From: JAEUMY01 sp033764435
GTDB lineage: Bacteria > Pseudomonadota > Gammaproteobacteria > Burkholderiales > Usitatibacteraceae
Length of the DNA stretch: 64,000 bases
Direction: 5' to 3'
NCBI GenBank assembly: GCA_033764435.1
Contig: JANRIX010000005.1
Span: 62,001-126,000 of the forward strand
Shown here: positions 8,133 through 17,396 of the stretch, piece after piece
Numbering within the stretch: position 1 is the first letter of the stretch
Layout: every line of letters begins with the position of its first letter
The notes under the pieces: model-generated
What the model saw: only the letters and a program-made list of their open reading frames with translations
Told to the model about the DNA's origin: nothing
Databases searched by the model: none
Position numbers and translations under genes: made by a program

Positions 8133-9968
8133 TCACGGGGTGATGAATTTCTTGCGCTCTTCCAGATCGATATCGACGAATCTCCACCAACTTTGCGTCT
8201 GCACCATGGGCCGGCGGAAGCCGATGACATAGGGGTAATACAGGTCGGAAATGATGCGATGCGTGTTGATCTTCCAGGGCGCGTAGGCCACCATCAGCCT
8301 CGCCATTTCCTGATAGAGCTTGGTTCGCTCGGGTGAGTGAGGCAACTGTTCCGCCTTTTCATACGCTTCATCGAAAGCGGCCAGCTTGAAGAAGGCGCGA
8401 TTGCCCTTGAAGCCTGCGGTGGGTCCGTACAAATTGAGCAGAGTCCCGCCCGCGTCCGGGTTGGATGCCGAGCCGCCCAATTGCCACATCATCAGTTTTC
8501 CCGCATTGGAGGCCTTGAGATGGTCCGGCCACTTGCCTTTGTTGATGTTGATCTTCAGACCGATCTCATCCATGGACCGCTTCCACAGCTCGTCGAACTG
8601 CTGGTCGCGAGCCGTCGGTGAGGTGTGGTGCTGCAAAACCAGCGGCTTGCCATCCGGCATCTCGCGATAGCCATCGCCGTCGCGATCCACATAGCCATAC
8701 ATGTCCAGCAACGCCTTGGCCTTGGAAGGATTGTATTCATTGGCAGAAGTCTTGAAGTTGGGGTCATAGCCAATCACGCCAGGACTGTAGGGCGTGTGTG
8801 CCGGGATGGCCTGACCTTTGCGAATGATCGCGATCTCGTCGTGCGTCTTGTAGGCCAGCGAGATGGCCCGACGCAACGCGACCTTGTCGGGGGTATAGCC
8901 GCCGACGATGGGGTCGTTCATGTTGAACACGGCATAGGTGATATCCAATGCCGCGATCTGCGACAGCCGGATGCCCTGCCGCTCCAGTCCAGGGGCCAGC
9001 TTGTTGTTGGGCATGACCAGGTTGGCAAAGTCCTCGGGCACGATCCAAAGCAGGTCGTGCTCGACATTCTGGAAGGCCAGAAAGCGCGGCTGCCGCTCTT
9101 CAATCACATACACTTCGAACTTGCTGATCATGGGCAGTCGCCGGCCCTTCAGCTTGGCCAGAATCTCCTGGCCTTCTTTGTCGTCCGCCGCGGGCTCGCC
9201 GTGAAAGTACTCTTCGCGGAAATTCGGATTGGCCTCGAAGACCATCTTTGACGACCGCTTCCAGAAGGTGATCCGATAAGCGCCGGTGCCAACCGGATGG
9301 GAGCCGATGTCGTCACCGTACTTCTCGACCACCTCCCTCGCCACGGCACAGGCCACGCGGCAATCAGCCAGGTTGTAGATCCAGTTTGGTTTGGGCTCGT
9401 TCAGCTTGATCTGCACTGTGTAGCGGTCCAGCGCACGCAGGCCTTCGAGCGGCGTGTCGTAGTCCATTTTGTTGGCTTTGCGCACCCGCTTCATCATCTC
9501 GTCAGAACCGACGATGTATCCTTCCACCTCGGCGAGCAACGGCGCGGAGAGCTTGGGATCGAACAGCCGCTTGATCGTGTAGACGTAATCCTCGGCGGTG
9601 AGCTCGCGCTTCTTGCCGCCGAAAACCTCATGCGGTGCGAAATAGATTCCCGGGCGAATCTTGAAAGTCAGCGTGCGGTAATTGTCCGTGAATTCCGGCA
9701 TGCCAACCGTGATGTTCGGTACAAGTTTAGTGGGGCGGGCAAGGTAGTCGTAGCGCAGCGGGGCATCAAATTGGGCGTTGTTCACGATGCTTGAGTACAC
9801 ATCGCTCACCTTCTGCGGATCCATGCTGGTCTCGGCCACTTCGAAGGCATAGCGCAGCACTTTCTTCGGGTCCGGACCGTCCTTGGATTGGGCAGCAGCC
9901 CCCCAAAAAAAGCCCGCCGCAAGCAGACCCGCAATGGCGCTTGCGCTTTTGCGAATATTCGCAATCAT
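8133..9968 (-). CDS. Family-5 ABC substrate-binding protein, paralog 3
   Basis: This is a 611-residue SBP_bac_5 protein. The frame is open far upstream to 10355, but that extension is antisense to the neighbouring gene. The true start is the ATG at 9968: it has a strong AGGAGA ribosome site, overlaps the upstream stop as ATGA, and is followed by a normal signal peptide (MIANIRKSASAIAGLL..., cleavage near AAAQ). The palindrome GCGAATATTCGC encodes residues 3-6 (ANIR) of this signal peptide. Core phrases match its neighbours: LRYAFEVAETSMDPQ, YDYLARPTKLVP, HPVGTGAY and the acidic loop DRDGDGYRE. It is translationally coupled to paralog 4. Confidence 0.92.
   Translation of the reverse strand: MIANIRKSASAIAGLLAAGFFWGAAAQSKDGPDPKKVLRYAFEVAETSMDPQKVSDVYSSIVNNAQFDAPLRYDYLARPTKLVPNITVGMPEFTDNYRTLTFKIRPGIYFAPHEVFGGKKRELTAEDYVYTIKRLFDPKLSAPLLAEVEGYIVGSDEMMKRVRKANKMDYDTPLEGLRALDRYTVQIKLNEPKPNWIYNLADCRVACAVAREVVEKYGDDIGSHPVGTGAYRITFWKRSSKMVFEANPNFREEYFHGEPAADDKEGQEILAKLKGRRLPMISKFEVYVIEERQPRFLAFQNVEHDLLWIVPEDFANLVMPNNKLAPGLERQGIRLSQIAALDITYAVFNMNDPIVGGYTPDKVALRRAISLAYKTHDEIAIIRKGQAIPAHTPYSPGVIGYDPNFKTSANEYNPSKAKALLDMYGYVDRDGDGYREMPDGKPLVLQHHTSPTARDQQFDELWKRSMDEIGLKININKGKWPDHLKASNAGKLMMWQLGGSASNPDAGGTLLNLYGPTAGFKGNRAFFKLAAFDEAYEKAEQLPHSPERTKLYQEMARLMVAYAPWKINTHRIISDLYYPYVIGFRRPMVQTQSWWRFVDIDLEERKKFITP
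9951..9962. repeat. GCGAATATTCGC palindrome, copy 3
   Basis: Exact copy at codons 3-6 of binding protein 3 (ANIR). Flanks extend it to 16 bp (TT...AA). Confidence 0.95.
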
Positions 9969-11806
9969 TTCTTTCTCCTGCGCTGTTCTTCCAGGTCGAT
10001 ATCCACGTACTTCCACACCGAGTTCATGACCGGATTCATGCGGTAGCCGATCACCCAGGGTTGGGTGAGGTTGTTCCAGATGGGGTACGCGGACAAGGTC
10101 CACGGCGAGTAGGCCATGAACGTGCGATTCATCTCGCGGAAAATCGCATTGCGTTCTGGCGAATTGGGAATGCGCTGTGTCGCCTCGTACATCTTGTTGT
10201 ACGCGGGCAGGTTGAAGCGCGAATGATTGGACTGGCCGCTGTTCGGACCGTACAGCAACTGCAGGAACGAGTCGGCGTCCGGCAGCGTCGACGTCCAGCC
10301 CACACCCCACATCTGCAACTTTCCGGCGCGTGATTCCTTCAGCAGGTCCGGCCACTTCTGGAAGTTGGCCTCCATGCGGATGCCGATGGCCTTCATGCTC
10401 TTGATCCAGACCTCGGTCAACTGGCGGCGCTCCATGTCCGGCGCGGAAGAGAGCGTGATGACGAGCTTGGAACCGTCCGGATTCTCGCGATAGCCGTCGC
10501 CGTCCTTGTCGACATAGCCATACATGTCGAGCAGCGCCTTGGCACGGCCGGGATCGTACTCGACCGTGTCGGAACGGAAGTCGGGATCAAACCCGTTGGC
10601 ACCGGGCGCGATGGGCGAGTTGGCCCGAATGGCCTGACCCTTCCTGACGATATTGATCTCCTCCTCCGCATAGTAGCCAAGCGTCATCGCGCGACGGAGC
10701 GCCACCTTGTCTGGCGTGTAGCCCCCGACGACCTTGTTCTCCATGCCGAAATAGGTGTACTGGAGCGAGATGCGCGTCACCCGGTCGAGCTTCATGCCGC
10801 GGGCGGCCAGGTCCGCCGCGAGCTTGCCGCCGGGCGCGGCTCGGGTGGAGAACTCGAAGGGCACCTCATCGATGACATCGTGCTCTTCATTCAGGAACGC
10901 AAGCCAGCGGGGCTGTGGTTCCTCGATGATGGAAATCTCGATGCGACCAATCATGGGCATCTTCCTGCCGGACAGCTGCTTCACGATGGCTTGCGAATAT
11001 TCGTCATTGGCCGGCGCCTCGGATGCCCAGACCTCGTCGCGGAAGCCCGGGTTGGCCTCCAGGACGATGCGCGAGGATTTGCGCCAGAACGCCAGCTTGT
11101 AGGGCCCGGTGCCCACTGGATGATCGCCCGTGCTGTCACCGTACTTCTCCACGACTTCGCGGGCGACACCGCCAAACCGCGAGTCCGTCATGCGATAGAG
11201 AAAGAGGAAGTCGGGCCGCTTGAGACGGATGATGAGGGTGTGCTTGTCCGGCGTCTCGAAGCCGCGCACCGGCATGTCGTAGTCAAAAACCCTGGTCTCC
11301 TTCCATTTGGCGACGACCTTGTCCATGCCTTCAATGTGATCGACCAGATACAGGACATTCGAACGCCAGCGCGGATCGAAGTGCCGTTTGATGCCATAGA
11401 CAAAATCGGCTGCGACCAGCTCACGCTTCTGTCCTTTGAACGCGGGGTCATCGGTAAAGTAGATACCCGGCTTGATGCGGAAGGTGAAGACCGTCCCATC
11501 TTCAGAAACGCTGGGCATGTCGACTAGCACGTTCGGCTTCAACTTGTACGGTCTGGCCAGATAGTCATAGGTCATCAGCGGGTCGAAGATCGCCGCGACA
11601 ACATAATTCGAATAGAGATCCGAGATGGTAGCGGGGTCGAACGAGGTTTCCGCAATCCGGAAGGCATACCTCAATACCTTGTTCGGGTCAGCCGCCCTGG
11701 CGCTGGGAAATGATGTCGCGCACAGGACAGCCACGCACATGGACAGCAGCGCAATGCGTCCCGGCATCACCCGGGAAAACTGCTTCAACAGACTGAAAAC
11801 CATCAA
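9965..11806 (-). CDS. Family-5 ABC substrate-binding protein, paralog 4 (first gene of operon)
   Basis: This 613-residue periplasmic SBP_bac_5 protein has a signal peptide of about 38 residues ending SARA-AD. It carries LRYAFRIAETSFDP, YDYLARPYKLKP, HPVGTGPYKL, the acidic loop DKDGDGYREN and the terminal segment WVIGYRMNPVM shared with the other paralogs. It is promoter-proximal in the transporter cluster, with about 180 bp of non-coding DNA before it. MM at the start gives two adjacent possible start codons (11806 or 11803). Its position suggests it may be the most highly expressed of the four binding proteins. Confidence 0.92.
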   Translation of the reverse strand: MMVFSLLKQFSRVMPGRIALLSMCVAVLCATSFPSARAADPNKVLRYAFRIAETSFDPATISDLYSNYVVAAIFDPLMTYDYLARPYKLKPNVLVDMPSVSEDGTVFTFRIKPGIYFTDDPAFKGQKRELVAADFVYGIKRHFDPRWRSNVLYLVDHIEGMDKVVAKWKETRVFDYDMPVRGFETPDKHTLIIRLKRPDFLFLYRMTDSRFGGVAREVVEKYGDSTGDHPVGTGPYKLAFWRKSSRIVLEANPGFRDEVWASEAPANDEYSQAIVKQLSGRKMPMIGRIEISIIEEPQPRWLAFLNEEHDVIDEVPFEFSTRAAPGGKLAADLAARGMKLDRVTRISLQYTYFGMENKVVGGYTPDKVALRRAMTLGYYAEEEINIVRKGQAIRANSPIAPGANGFDPDFRSDTVEYDPGRAKALLDMYGYVDKDGDGYRENPDGSKLVITLSSAPDMERRQLTEVWIKSMKAIGIRMEANFQKWPDLLKESRAGKLQMWGVGWTSTLPDADSFLQLLYGPNSGQSNHSRFNLPAYNKMYEATQRIPNSPERNAIFREMNRTFMAYSPWTLSAYPIWNNLTQPWVIGYRMNPVMNSVWKYVDIDLEEQRRRKK

Positions 11807-11832
11807 GAAATTCCCTTCTAGAGAGCGGGCGT

Positions 11833-11838
11833 ACTATA
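11833..11838 (-). promoter_or_regulatory. Candidate -10 box for the ABC importer operon
   Basis: TATAGT on the minus strand sits 27 bp upstream of the paralog 4 start. The region 17 bp further up (CCTTCG) is a poor -35, so the promoter may need an activator, or the call may be wrong. Confidence 0.3.
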
Positions 11839-11940
11839 CCTCAAGACCGGGGGCGCGAAGGTGCCCAAAGATGGCCCGCTCGGGCCAGCGCCGAAGGACC
11901 TGCTGCCACCGAATTTTCAGCTCGCAGGCTGGCCTCACAC

Positions 11941-11959
11941 CCTGACGGAGACCGTCAGG
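11941..11959. terminator. Hairpin after the O-antigen-ligase-like gene
   Basis: An 8-bp perfect stem CCTGACGG/CCGTCAGG with a 3-base loop lies just downstream of the minus-strand gene that stops at 11988. It has no T-run, so its termination strength is uncertain. Confidence 0.4.
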
Positions 11960-11987
11960 CGGGACGGCGAAGTCTGTTGAGGTGCGG

Positions 11988-13208
11988 TCAGGGTACTTTC
12001 CGCCCGCGCGAGAGCCAGGCGGCAAGGCAGATCATGGCGACCGCCGCCTGTTCATTGTGGAAGGTGCTGTTCACGAGTCCAATGAACGAGGTGGTCAACA
12101 GTGCCAGCGCAGCCGCGGTCCAGGCCACCCACTCATGCCGCTCCGTCATGCGGAAAAATCCACGGGCCAGCGATGCGATCCAGGCGATGAAGAACAGCAA
12201 GACCGCCACTACACCAAGCATGCCGCGTTCGGCCAGCGTGTCGAAGTAGAGGCTGTGCGCATGTGGGGCGAGAAAATCCCGCGCGGGATCCCAGCTTCGT
12301 CCTTGCTCCGCCGTCCATTTGCGATACTGATCAGTGGAAATCCGGGAGAAGTTGTCCATCCCGATGCCGAAGACCGGATGCGCGCGCCATGCGGTGACCG
12401 CCCGCTCCCACAACAGGTCGCGGTACGCTAGAACATTCTGGCTGTCGATATTGCGCACATGCTTTCGCAGCACCCAGGGGTCCGACGCGACCAGCAGCAC
12501 GGCTGAAACCGCGAGCACGCCAGAAACCGCCAGCAAGGGTTTCCATGAGCGACGCAAGTGCGGTGCAACGGCCAGCAGCACCGCGATGGGCAGGCAGACC
12601 ACGGCGACCCGGCTGCCAGTCGCGACCACGGCCACGGCGATCAGCCCCAGGACGACTGCAAGCACTGCGCGCCAGCGGGCGGCAATGCACGTCCACATGC
12701 CACTTAGCATCGCGGCGGCGACACCAAACACCGTGCACAGGTAGGTCGCGGTGTGATTCGAGTGACCGATGGAATGAAGCTCAAGGCCTTCCTTGTTCGA
12801 TCCGGCAAACTGCCACGCCCCGATGGCTGTCGCCAGCAGCGTGCCCGCGATCAGGCTGATGAACACGGCAAGCCACTGCTCACGCGAATAGCCCGCACGC
12901 ACCAGGCACCAGAGGAACAGGAATGTCCGGACCACGTCCCGCGCGCCCAGCCATTCACCCCCCTTGATGCCGGCAAACGGGGTGCCCGCCAACGCAAGAA
13001 GAATGGAGGCTGCGATGACGGCATCCCACCGTCCCCATGGCCCACCCCATTGGCTGGATCGCCAACGGTTCACCGCCCAGATGACAAAAAAAAGCACGCC
13101 GAAAATGTTTTTGGGCGCTTCATACAGCGGAAAGACAAATGCCAGCCCGAGCAGGAGCACGAGCTCGGCATTGCGCGAGGCGGAGCCGGGAAAGACGCGC
13201 TCAAGCAT
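11988..13208 (-). CDS. O-antigen ligase / Wzy-type polymerase family membrane protein
   Basis: This multi-pass inner-membrane protein has about 406 residues from the chosen start. It shows many hydrophobic helices and a large periplasmic loop containing the Wzy_C pattern: RDLLWERAVTAWRAHPVFGIGMDNF and, further on, APHAHSLYFDTLAERGMLG. The H-x-H-S-L-Y region is typical of O-antigen ligases such as WaaL. The frame is open further upstream to 13388, but the ATG at 13208 overlaps only the last 8 bp of the glycosyltransferase and leaves a normal hydrophobic N-terminus. It probably attaches or polymerises a surface glycan together with that glycosyltransferase. WaaL, Wzy and PglL-like roles cannot be separated here. 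Confidence 0.8.
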   Translation of the reverse strand: MLERVFPGSASRNAELVLLLGLAFVFPLYEAPKNIFGVLFFVIWAVNRWRSSQWGGPWGRWDAVIAASILLALAGTPFAGIKGGEWLGARDVVRTFLFLWCLVRAGYSREQWLAVFISLIAGTLLATAIGAWQFAGSNKEGLELHSIGHSNHTATYLCTVFGVAAAMLSGMWTCIAARWRAVLAVVLGLIAVAVVATGSRVAVVCLPIAVLLAVAPHLRRSWKPLLAVSGVLAVSAVLLVASDPWVLRKHVRNIDSQNVLAYRDLLWERAVTAWRAHPVFGIGMDNFSRISTDQYRKWTAEQGRSWDPARDFLAPHAHSLYFDTLAERGMLGVVAVLLFFIAWIASLARGFFRMTERHEWVAWTAAALALLTTSFIGLVNSTFHNEQAAVAMICLAAWLSRGRKVP

Positions 13209-14358
13209 GGCGAGCCGCGGGATGGCGGGCGATCTCGGCACTGAACACTGAATCGGCCCGCTCACGGAAGGCCTGAAGCGAAAACTGCTGAAGATGTGCC
13301 GTGGCCAGCCTTGGATCGGGCCGTGCCGCGCGTGCACGCTCAAGCGCCAGCGCAAAACCCGCGCCGCCATCAGTCCGTGGATCGGCATACAGATAGCCGG
13401 TCACGCCATCAATCATGGTCTCGGTGAACGGCGGCGCATCGGGCGCGAGGACTGGCGTGCCGCACTGCTGCGCCTCGATCACGTTGAGGCCCAGCGCTTC
13501 CCGTTCCGGCAAGCCGGTAATCAGATAGTCGAGCTCCGCATAGACCGCAGCCACATCCGCCTGAAATCCCCAGAAGCGCACGCGATCGCCGAGCGGCGCC
13601 AGGACTGCGCGCAGCTCGCGCAAGGCGCGGTAGCCGATGGCGCTGCCGAACACTTCCAGATTCAGATCGGGCTGGCGCTGCAGAACCGGCATGAGACTGT
13701 CGAACAACGCCGGGAACTGTTTCAGTGGTGCAAGCCGGGAGACAACGCCAAGCGTCAGCCCCGGGCGCCTTGCGAATATTCGCCTCGGCAGCATCCGGCC
13801 GACAATCGGCTCGCACCAGGCGAACAACCGATCCCGCGCCTTGCGCCGGTCCCACTCAACCATCGGGCCGCGACTGATGTCACTGCCCGCCTGCTTGCGC
13901 TGAAGGTCGGCCACCCCGAGCAGGGGCGTGTCATTGACCGTTTCGAAGCCGGCGGCACGCAAGGTGGCCGCGACGTGACGTGACACTGGCAACAAACGAT
14001 GGGACGCGCCGTAGTAGTACGGAACCGACTTGGAATAGACAGCCTGATGTCCAATGCCCAGCACGAGATACCGGCGGGCGAGACGATCCATGAGCCCCTT
14101 TGGCACCGGTGCATGCACGCACACAACGGCACCCTCAGGCACACCGGAAATGTCGTCCTTCAGGCGGAACTCATGTTCGCGCAGCTCGACCTCTCCGCGC
14201 TGGATGCCGTCCCAATAACGCGCGCCGCGACCGGCCACGACCACATTGCGCCAACCCATAGCCTGCAGCGCCTGCGCCAGGAATCCTGTGTAGACCTCCG
14301 CACCGCCCAGCGTGGGCGATGGATTGAGGTGAAAGACGGGCGGGCGATCAGGCTGCAT
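13201..14358 (-). CDS. Glycosyltransferase, GT4/GT1 type
   Basis: This 385-residue cytoplasmic, GT-B fold glycosyltransferase has an N-terminal acceptor side that begins HLNPSPTLGGAEVYTGFLAQAL, with the GGAE motif. The C-terminal nucleotide-sugar side shows LGVVSRLAPLKQFPALFDSL and the donor-binding E-x7-E pattern (EREALGLNVIEAQQCGTPVLAP). It overlaps by 8 bp with the O-antigen-ligase-like gene downstream, so the two are coexpressed and likely work on the same lipopolysaccharide or exopolysaccharide. The sugar and linkage cannot be predicted. The palindrome encodes R193-A196 (RIFA), at the junction between the two domains. Confidence 0.85.
   Translation of the reverse strand: MQPDRPPVFHLNPSPTLGGAEVYTGFLAQALQAMGWRNVVVAGRGARYWDGIQRGEVELREHEFRLKDDISGVPEGAVVCVHAPVPKGLMDRLARRYLVLGIGHQAVYSKSVPYYYGASHRLLPVSRHVAATLRAAGFETVNDTPLLGVADLQRKQAGSDISRGPMVEWDRRKARDRLFAWCEPIVGRMLPRRIFARRPGLTLGVVSRLAPLKQFPALFDSLMPVLQRQPDLNLEVFGSAIGYRALRELRAVLAPLGDRVRFWGFQADVAAVYAELDYLITGLPEREALGLNVIEAQQCGTPVLAPDAPPFTETMIDGVTGYLYADPRTDGGAGFALALERARAARPDPRLATAHLQQFSLQAFRERADSVFSAEIARHPAARHA
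13772..13783. repeat. GCGAATATTCGC palindrome, copy 4
   Basis: Exact copy in the glycosyltransferase gene, read as RIFA (193-196). Confidence 0.95.
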
Positions 14359-14533
14359 CAGTCAGTGTGGGCCGAGGAGCCGGCTTCCCGACTGCTGCGG
14401 TAAACTCTCGTGAAAATTCAACATTCAAACGTGCCGAGGCGGCATTCTACCGGGCGGCGGTGTGCTTCCGAAATCTCGCTGCAGCCGCGTTGTGACAGCC
14501 CGCACGTCATCCGCCATCTGACAGGACCTCAAC

Positions 14534-15319
14534 ATGGGCTTTCTCGCCAACAAGAAAATTCTCATCACCGGACTGCTATCCAATCGCTCCATTGCCTATG
14601 GCATCGCCAAGGCGGCGCGAAGGGAAGGTGCCGAGCTGGCCTTCACCTACCAGGGGGAAGGCGTGCGCGAGCGGGTTGAAAAGCTGGCTCCCGAATTCGG
14701 CAGCAACATCATCCTGCCATGCGACGTGGCAAGCGATGACAGCATCGCAGCCACATTTGATGCGCTGCGCAAGCAGTGGGATGGCCTGGACGGGCTTGTG
14801 CATTCGATCGGCTTTGCACCCCGTGAAGCGATTGCCGGCGACTTTCTTGAAGGCGTGACCCGCGAGAACTTCCGTATCGCGCACGATATCTCCAGCTACA
14901 GCTTCGCGGCAATGGCACGTGCCGCTCTGCCCATGATGGAAGGGCGCAATGCTGCGTTGCTCACGCTGTCCTATCTGGGTGCGATCCGGGCGGTACCCAA
15001 CTACAACACCATGGGCCTTGCCAAAGCCAGTCTAGAAGCTTGTGTGCGTTACCTCGCCACCAGCCTCGGGCCGCGTGGCATTCGCGTGAATGGCATATCC
15101 GCCGGGCCGATCAAGACGCTCGCGGCGGCCGGCATTGGCGGCTTCGGGAAGATCCTGCACCACGTCGAGAAGCACGCGCCGCTGCGCCGGAATGTAACGA
15201 CAGAGGAAGTGGGCAACGTGGCAGCATTTCTGCTCTCCGACCTGTCAAGTGCAGTCACTGCCGAAATCACCTATGTCGATTGCGGTTTCAGCACGGTGGC
15301 GGCCGGAATGGAAGAGTAG
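14534..15319 (+). CDS. fabI: Enoyl-[acyl-carrier-protein] reductase, NADH type
   Basis: FabI does the last reduction of each fatty-acid elongation cycle, using NADH to convert trans-2-enoyl-ACP to acyl-ACP. The 261-residue length matches E. coli FabI (262). The variant Rossmann start ITGLLSNRSIAYGIAKA and the catalytic set Y147, Y157 and K164 (Y-x6-K spacing in YNTMGLAK) are all present. The SAGPIKTLAAAGI segment that closes over the substrate is intact, as is the C-terminal TYVDCGFS. It is a single-gene unit transcribed away from the glycan genes, with a strong hairpin after it. Assignment is firm. Confidence 0.97.
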   Translation: MGFLANKKILITGLLSNRSIAYGIAKAARREGAELAFTYQGEGVRERVEKLAPEFGSNIILPCDVASDDSIAATFDALRKQWDGLDGLVHSIGFAPREAIAGDFLEGVTRENFRIAHDISSYSFAAMARAALPMMEGRNAALLTLSYLGAIRAVPNYNTMGLAKASLEACVRYLATSLGPRGIRVNGISAGPIKTLAAAGIGGFGKILHHVEKHAPLRRNVTTEEVGNVAAFLLSDLSSAVTAEITYVDCGFSTVAAGMEE

Positions 15320-15346
15320 TCACTCGACACCGCACCACGCAAAACA

Positions 15347-15368
15347 CAAGGGCGCCTCGGCGCCCTTG
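15347..15368. terminator. Terminator between fabI and ppiD
   Basis: A 10-bp perfect stem CAAGGGCGCC/GGCGCCCTTG with a tight loop is followed on the plus strand by a T-rich stretch (CGTTCTCTTGC). It lies between convergent genes and probably ends fabI transcription. Confidence 0.7.
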
Positions 15369-15418
15369 CGTTCTCTTGCATTGATCCGAATGGCTTTTCA
15401 GCCATGCCGGTGGCTCGA

Positions 15419-17323
15419 CTACTGCGGCCTGACCTCGATCGCGCTCTCGCGAATCTTCACGCCCGTTGCAGTACGGGTCTGAGCCAGCAAGGCAGCAAGC
15501 TCCTCCTGGAGGATGGCCTGTTCCGTACGCTGGCGAAGTGCGGTGAACGTGGCCGAATCCAGCGCCGGCGGATCAATGATCTTGCTGATGCGGACCAGCG
15601 TGTAACCGCCCTGCGAATCAGCCACACCGACATAAGCTGGCAGCTTGGAAACATTTGCCTTCATCACCTGGTCGAGCACTTTTGGATTCAGTGCGCCAGT
15701 CTGTTGACGGCTGATGGCCAGAGGCTGGGGCCAAGTCACTGCGACTTCACCGCCTTCTTTCAACGCCTTGAGCTTCTTCTCACCCTCGGCTTGAGCAAGC
15801 TTTGCCGCTTCCTTGCGCTGAAGCGTCCTCTGGATGTCTGCTTCGACAGAGGCCAGCGGGCGAATCTCCGCCGGCTTGACCTCGACCGCGCGCGCAGCAA
15901 CCAGCACGTTGGGCGCAATTTCCACCGCTTCGGTATTGCGCTTGTTCTTCAGGACTTCGTCAGAGAACATGGCCTGCGACAGCTTGGGATGATTGAAAGG
16001 GGGAAAGCCCATGCCCTTTCCCATCCACGGTGTGGCACGAATGGCGAGCTTCAGTTCTTCAGCAACCGGCTTGAGCGAGCCGGACTGTTCAAAGACGCGG
16101 TCACTGAATGCCTGTGCGATTTCGGCAAACTTCTTGGATGCGCGATCACGACGAAGATTGCGCTCGATCTCGGCCTTGGCCGACTCGAACGACTTGCCTT
16201 CTTTCGGCGCATTGATCAGGATGTGGCTTGCCTCGCGCTGCTCTTCGACTCCATCCTTCTTTGGCTTGATGCCGGTGAGCTTGATGATATGGAAGCCGAA
16301 ATCGGTTTCCACCAGATCGCTGATCTGATCCACCTTCAGCTTGTTGAAGACAGCGTCCTCGAACGGCTTGACCATGGCGCCCCTTCCGAATGCGCCGAGA
16401 CTGCCACCGGACTGTGCCGATCCCGGATCCTGCGAATATTCGCGCGCCAGATCGGCAAATCGCTTCGGCTCCTTGCGCACTTTGGCGAGAACTTCCTCGG
16501 CTTTCTTCCGGGCTGCAGTTTTCTCTTCGAACTTGGCCGCATAGTTGGCAGCGTAGGCCTGCTTGACCTCTTCGGGCGAAACGGTTTCCGCAGCGGCCAG
16601 ACCGTCAAGCGACAGTTCGACATACTCGGCGCGGACCTGGTCAGGTATCGTGAACTCGGCCTTGTTCTGTTCGTAGTAGGCCTTTACCTGCGCTGCATCG
16701 ATCTTCGCTTGGGTAAGGAATTGATCGGCCGGCAACTGCACCAGGCTGACTTCACGCGACTGGTCCATCGCCTTGGCAAAGAGTTCTGCCGAGACGCCGC
16801 TCGCAAATCCGGTGCGGGTAATCGAATCGACGAACAGCGCGCGCTCCATGTCTTTGCGCATGCCCTCTTCGAACACCTTCGGCGGCCGGCTGTTGGCCTT
16901 CAGGACAGAGGCGTACCGGTCCGCCGAAAACTTTCCGCCGTCCTGAAAATCCGGAATCTGCGCGATCTGATCGGCCAAGGCCATGTCGCTCACGCGAACA
17001 CCTGCCCGCTCTGCAGCCACTACGATCAGCTTCTGATTGACCAGATCATCAACGATCTGCATCCGCGCTTCCTTGGACTCAAACATCCGCGGATCGAAAT
17101 TGGCACCCAGCATGCCGCGAACGCGATCCTGCTGCTGTCGGAGTGCCTGGTCAAATTCACCTGTCGTCACGCGCTGTGCACCCACTTCAGCCACCGTATC
17201 CTGGCCGGTCGGGGTACGCACGTAGGCCTCAATGCCTACAAATGCAAAAGACACCACAATGAGGCTGTAGAGGATGATCTGGACAATCTTGGAGCGGGCG
17301 GTCCGAAAGACAATATCTGACAT
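15419..17323 (-). CDS. ppiD: Periplasmic folding chaperone, SurA_N/parvulin (PpiD)
   Basis: This membrane-anchored chaperone (634 residues) helps outer-membrane and exported proteins fold as they leave the Sec translocon. It has a short cytoplasmic N-terminus, one transmembrane helix at about residues 13-33 (IVQIILYSLIVVSFAFVGI), a SurA-type N domain and a parvulin-type domain near residues 280-380 (AREYSQDPGSAQSGGSLGAFGRG). The palindrome codes E295-Y296-S297 in the conserved start of the parvulin domain. It stands after hupB and two tRNAs, the usual betaproteobacterial place for ppiD downstream of clpX-lon-hupB. Confidence 0.93.
   Translation of the reverse strand: MSDIVFRTARSKIVQIILYSLIVVSFAFVGIEAYVRTPTGQDTVAEVGAQRVTTGEFDQALRQQQDRVRGMLGANFDPRMFESKEARMQIVDDLVNQKLIVVAAERAGVRVSDMALADQIAQIPDFQDGGKFSADRYASVLKANSRPPKVFEEGMRKDMERALFVDSITRTGFASGVSAELFAKAMDQSREVSLVQLPADQFLTQAKIDAAQVKAYYEQNKAEFTIPDQVRAEYVELSLDGLAAAETVSPEEVKQAYAANYAAKFEEKTAARKKAEEVLAKVRKEPKRFADLAREYSQDPGSAQSGGSLGAFGRGAMVKPFEDAVFNKLKVDQISDLVETDFGFHIIKLTGIKPKKDGVEEQREASHILINAPKEGKSFESAKAEIERNLRRDRASKKFAEIAQAFSDRVFEQSGSLKPVAEELKLAIRATPWMGKGMGFPPFNHPKLSQAMFSDEVLKNKRNTEAVEIAPNVLVAARAVEVKPAEIRPLASVEADIQRTLQRKEAAKLAQAEGEKKLKALKEGGEVAVTWPQPLAISRQQTGALNPKVLDQVMKANVSKLPAYVGVADSQGGYTLVRISKIIDPPALDSATFTALRQRTEQAILQEELAALLAQTRTATGVKIRESAIEVRPQ
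16432..16443. repeat. GCGAATATTCGC palindrome, copy 5
   Basis: Exact copy in ppiD, read in the EYS frame at residues 295-297. Confidence 0.95.
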
Positions 17324-17366
17324 TATTCACCTGCAATGCACGTGCTGGTCGTGCCGATAACAAAAA

Positions 17367-17385
17367 GGGCGAACCAAGTTCGCCC
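17367..17385 (-). terminator. Intrinsic terminator after the tRNA pair
   Basis: On the minus strand the stem GGGCGAAC/GTTCGCCC is followed directly by TTTTTG, a classical factor-independent terminator placed just past the tRNA-Asp 3' end. Confidence 0.8.
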
Positions 17386-17396
17386 CTGAGAATTGT

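Noticed and set aside
9969..10355. N-terminal extension of binding protein 3
   Set aside because: It is antisense to paralog 4 and would hide a clear signal peptide that starts at 9968 with a strong ribosome site.
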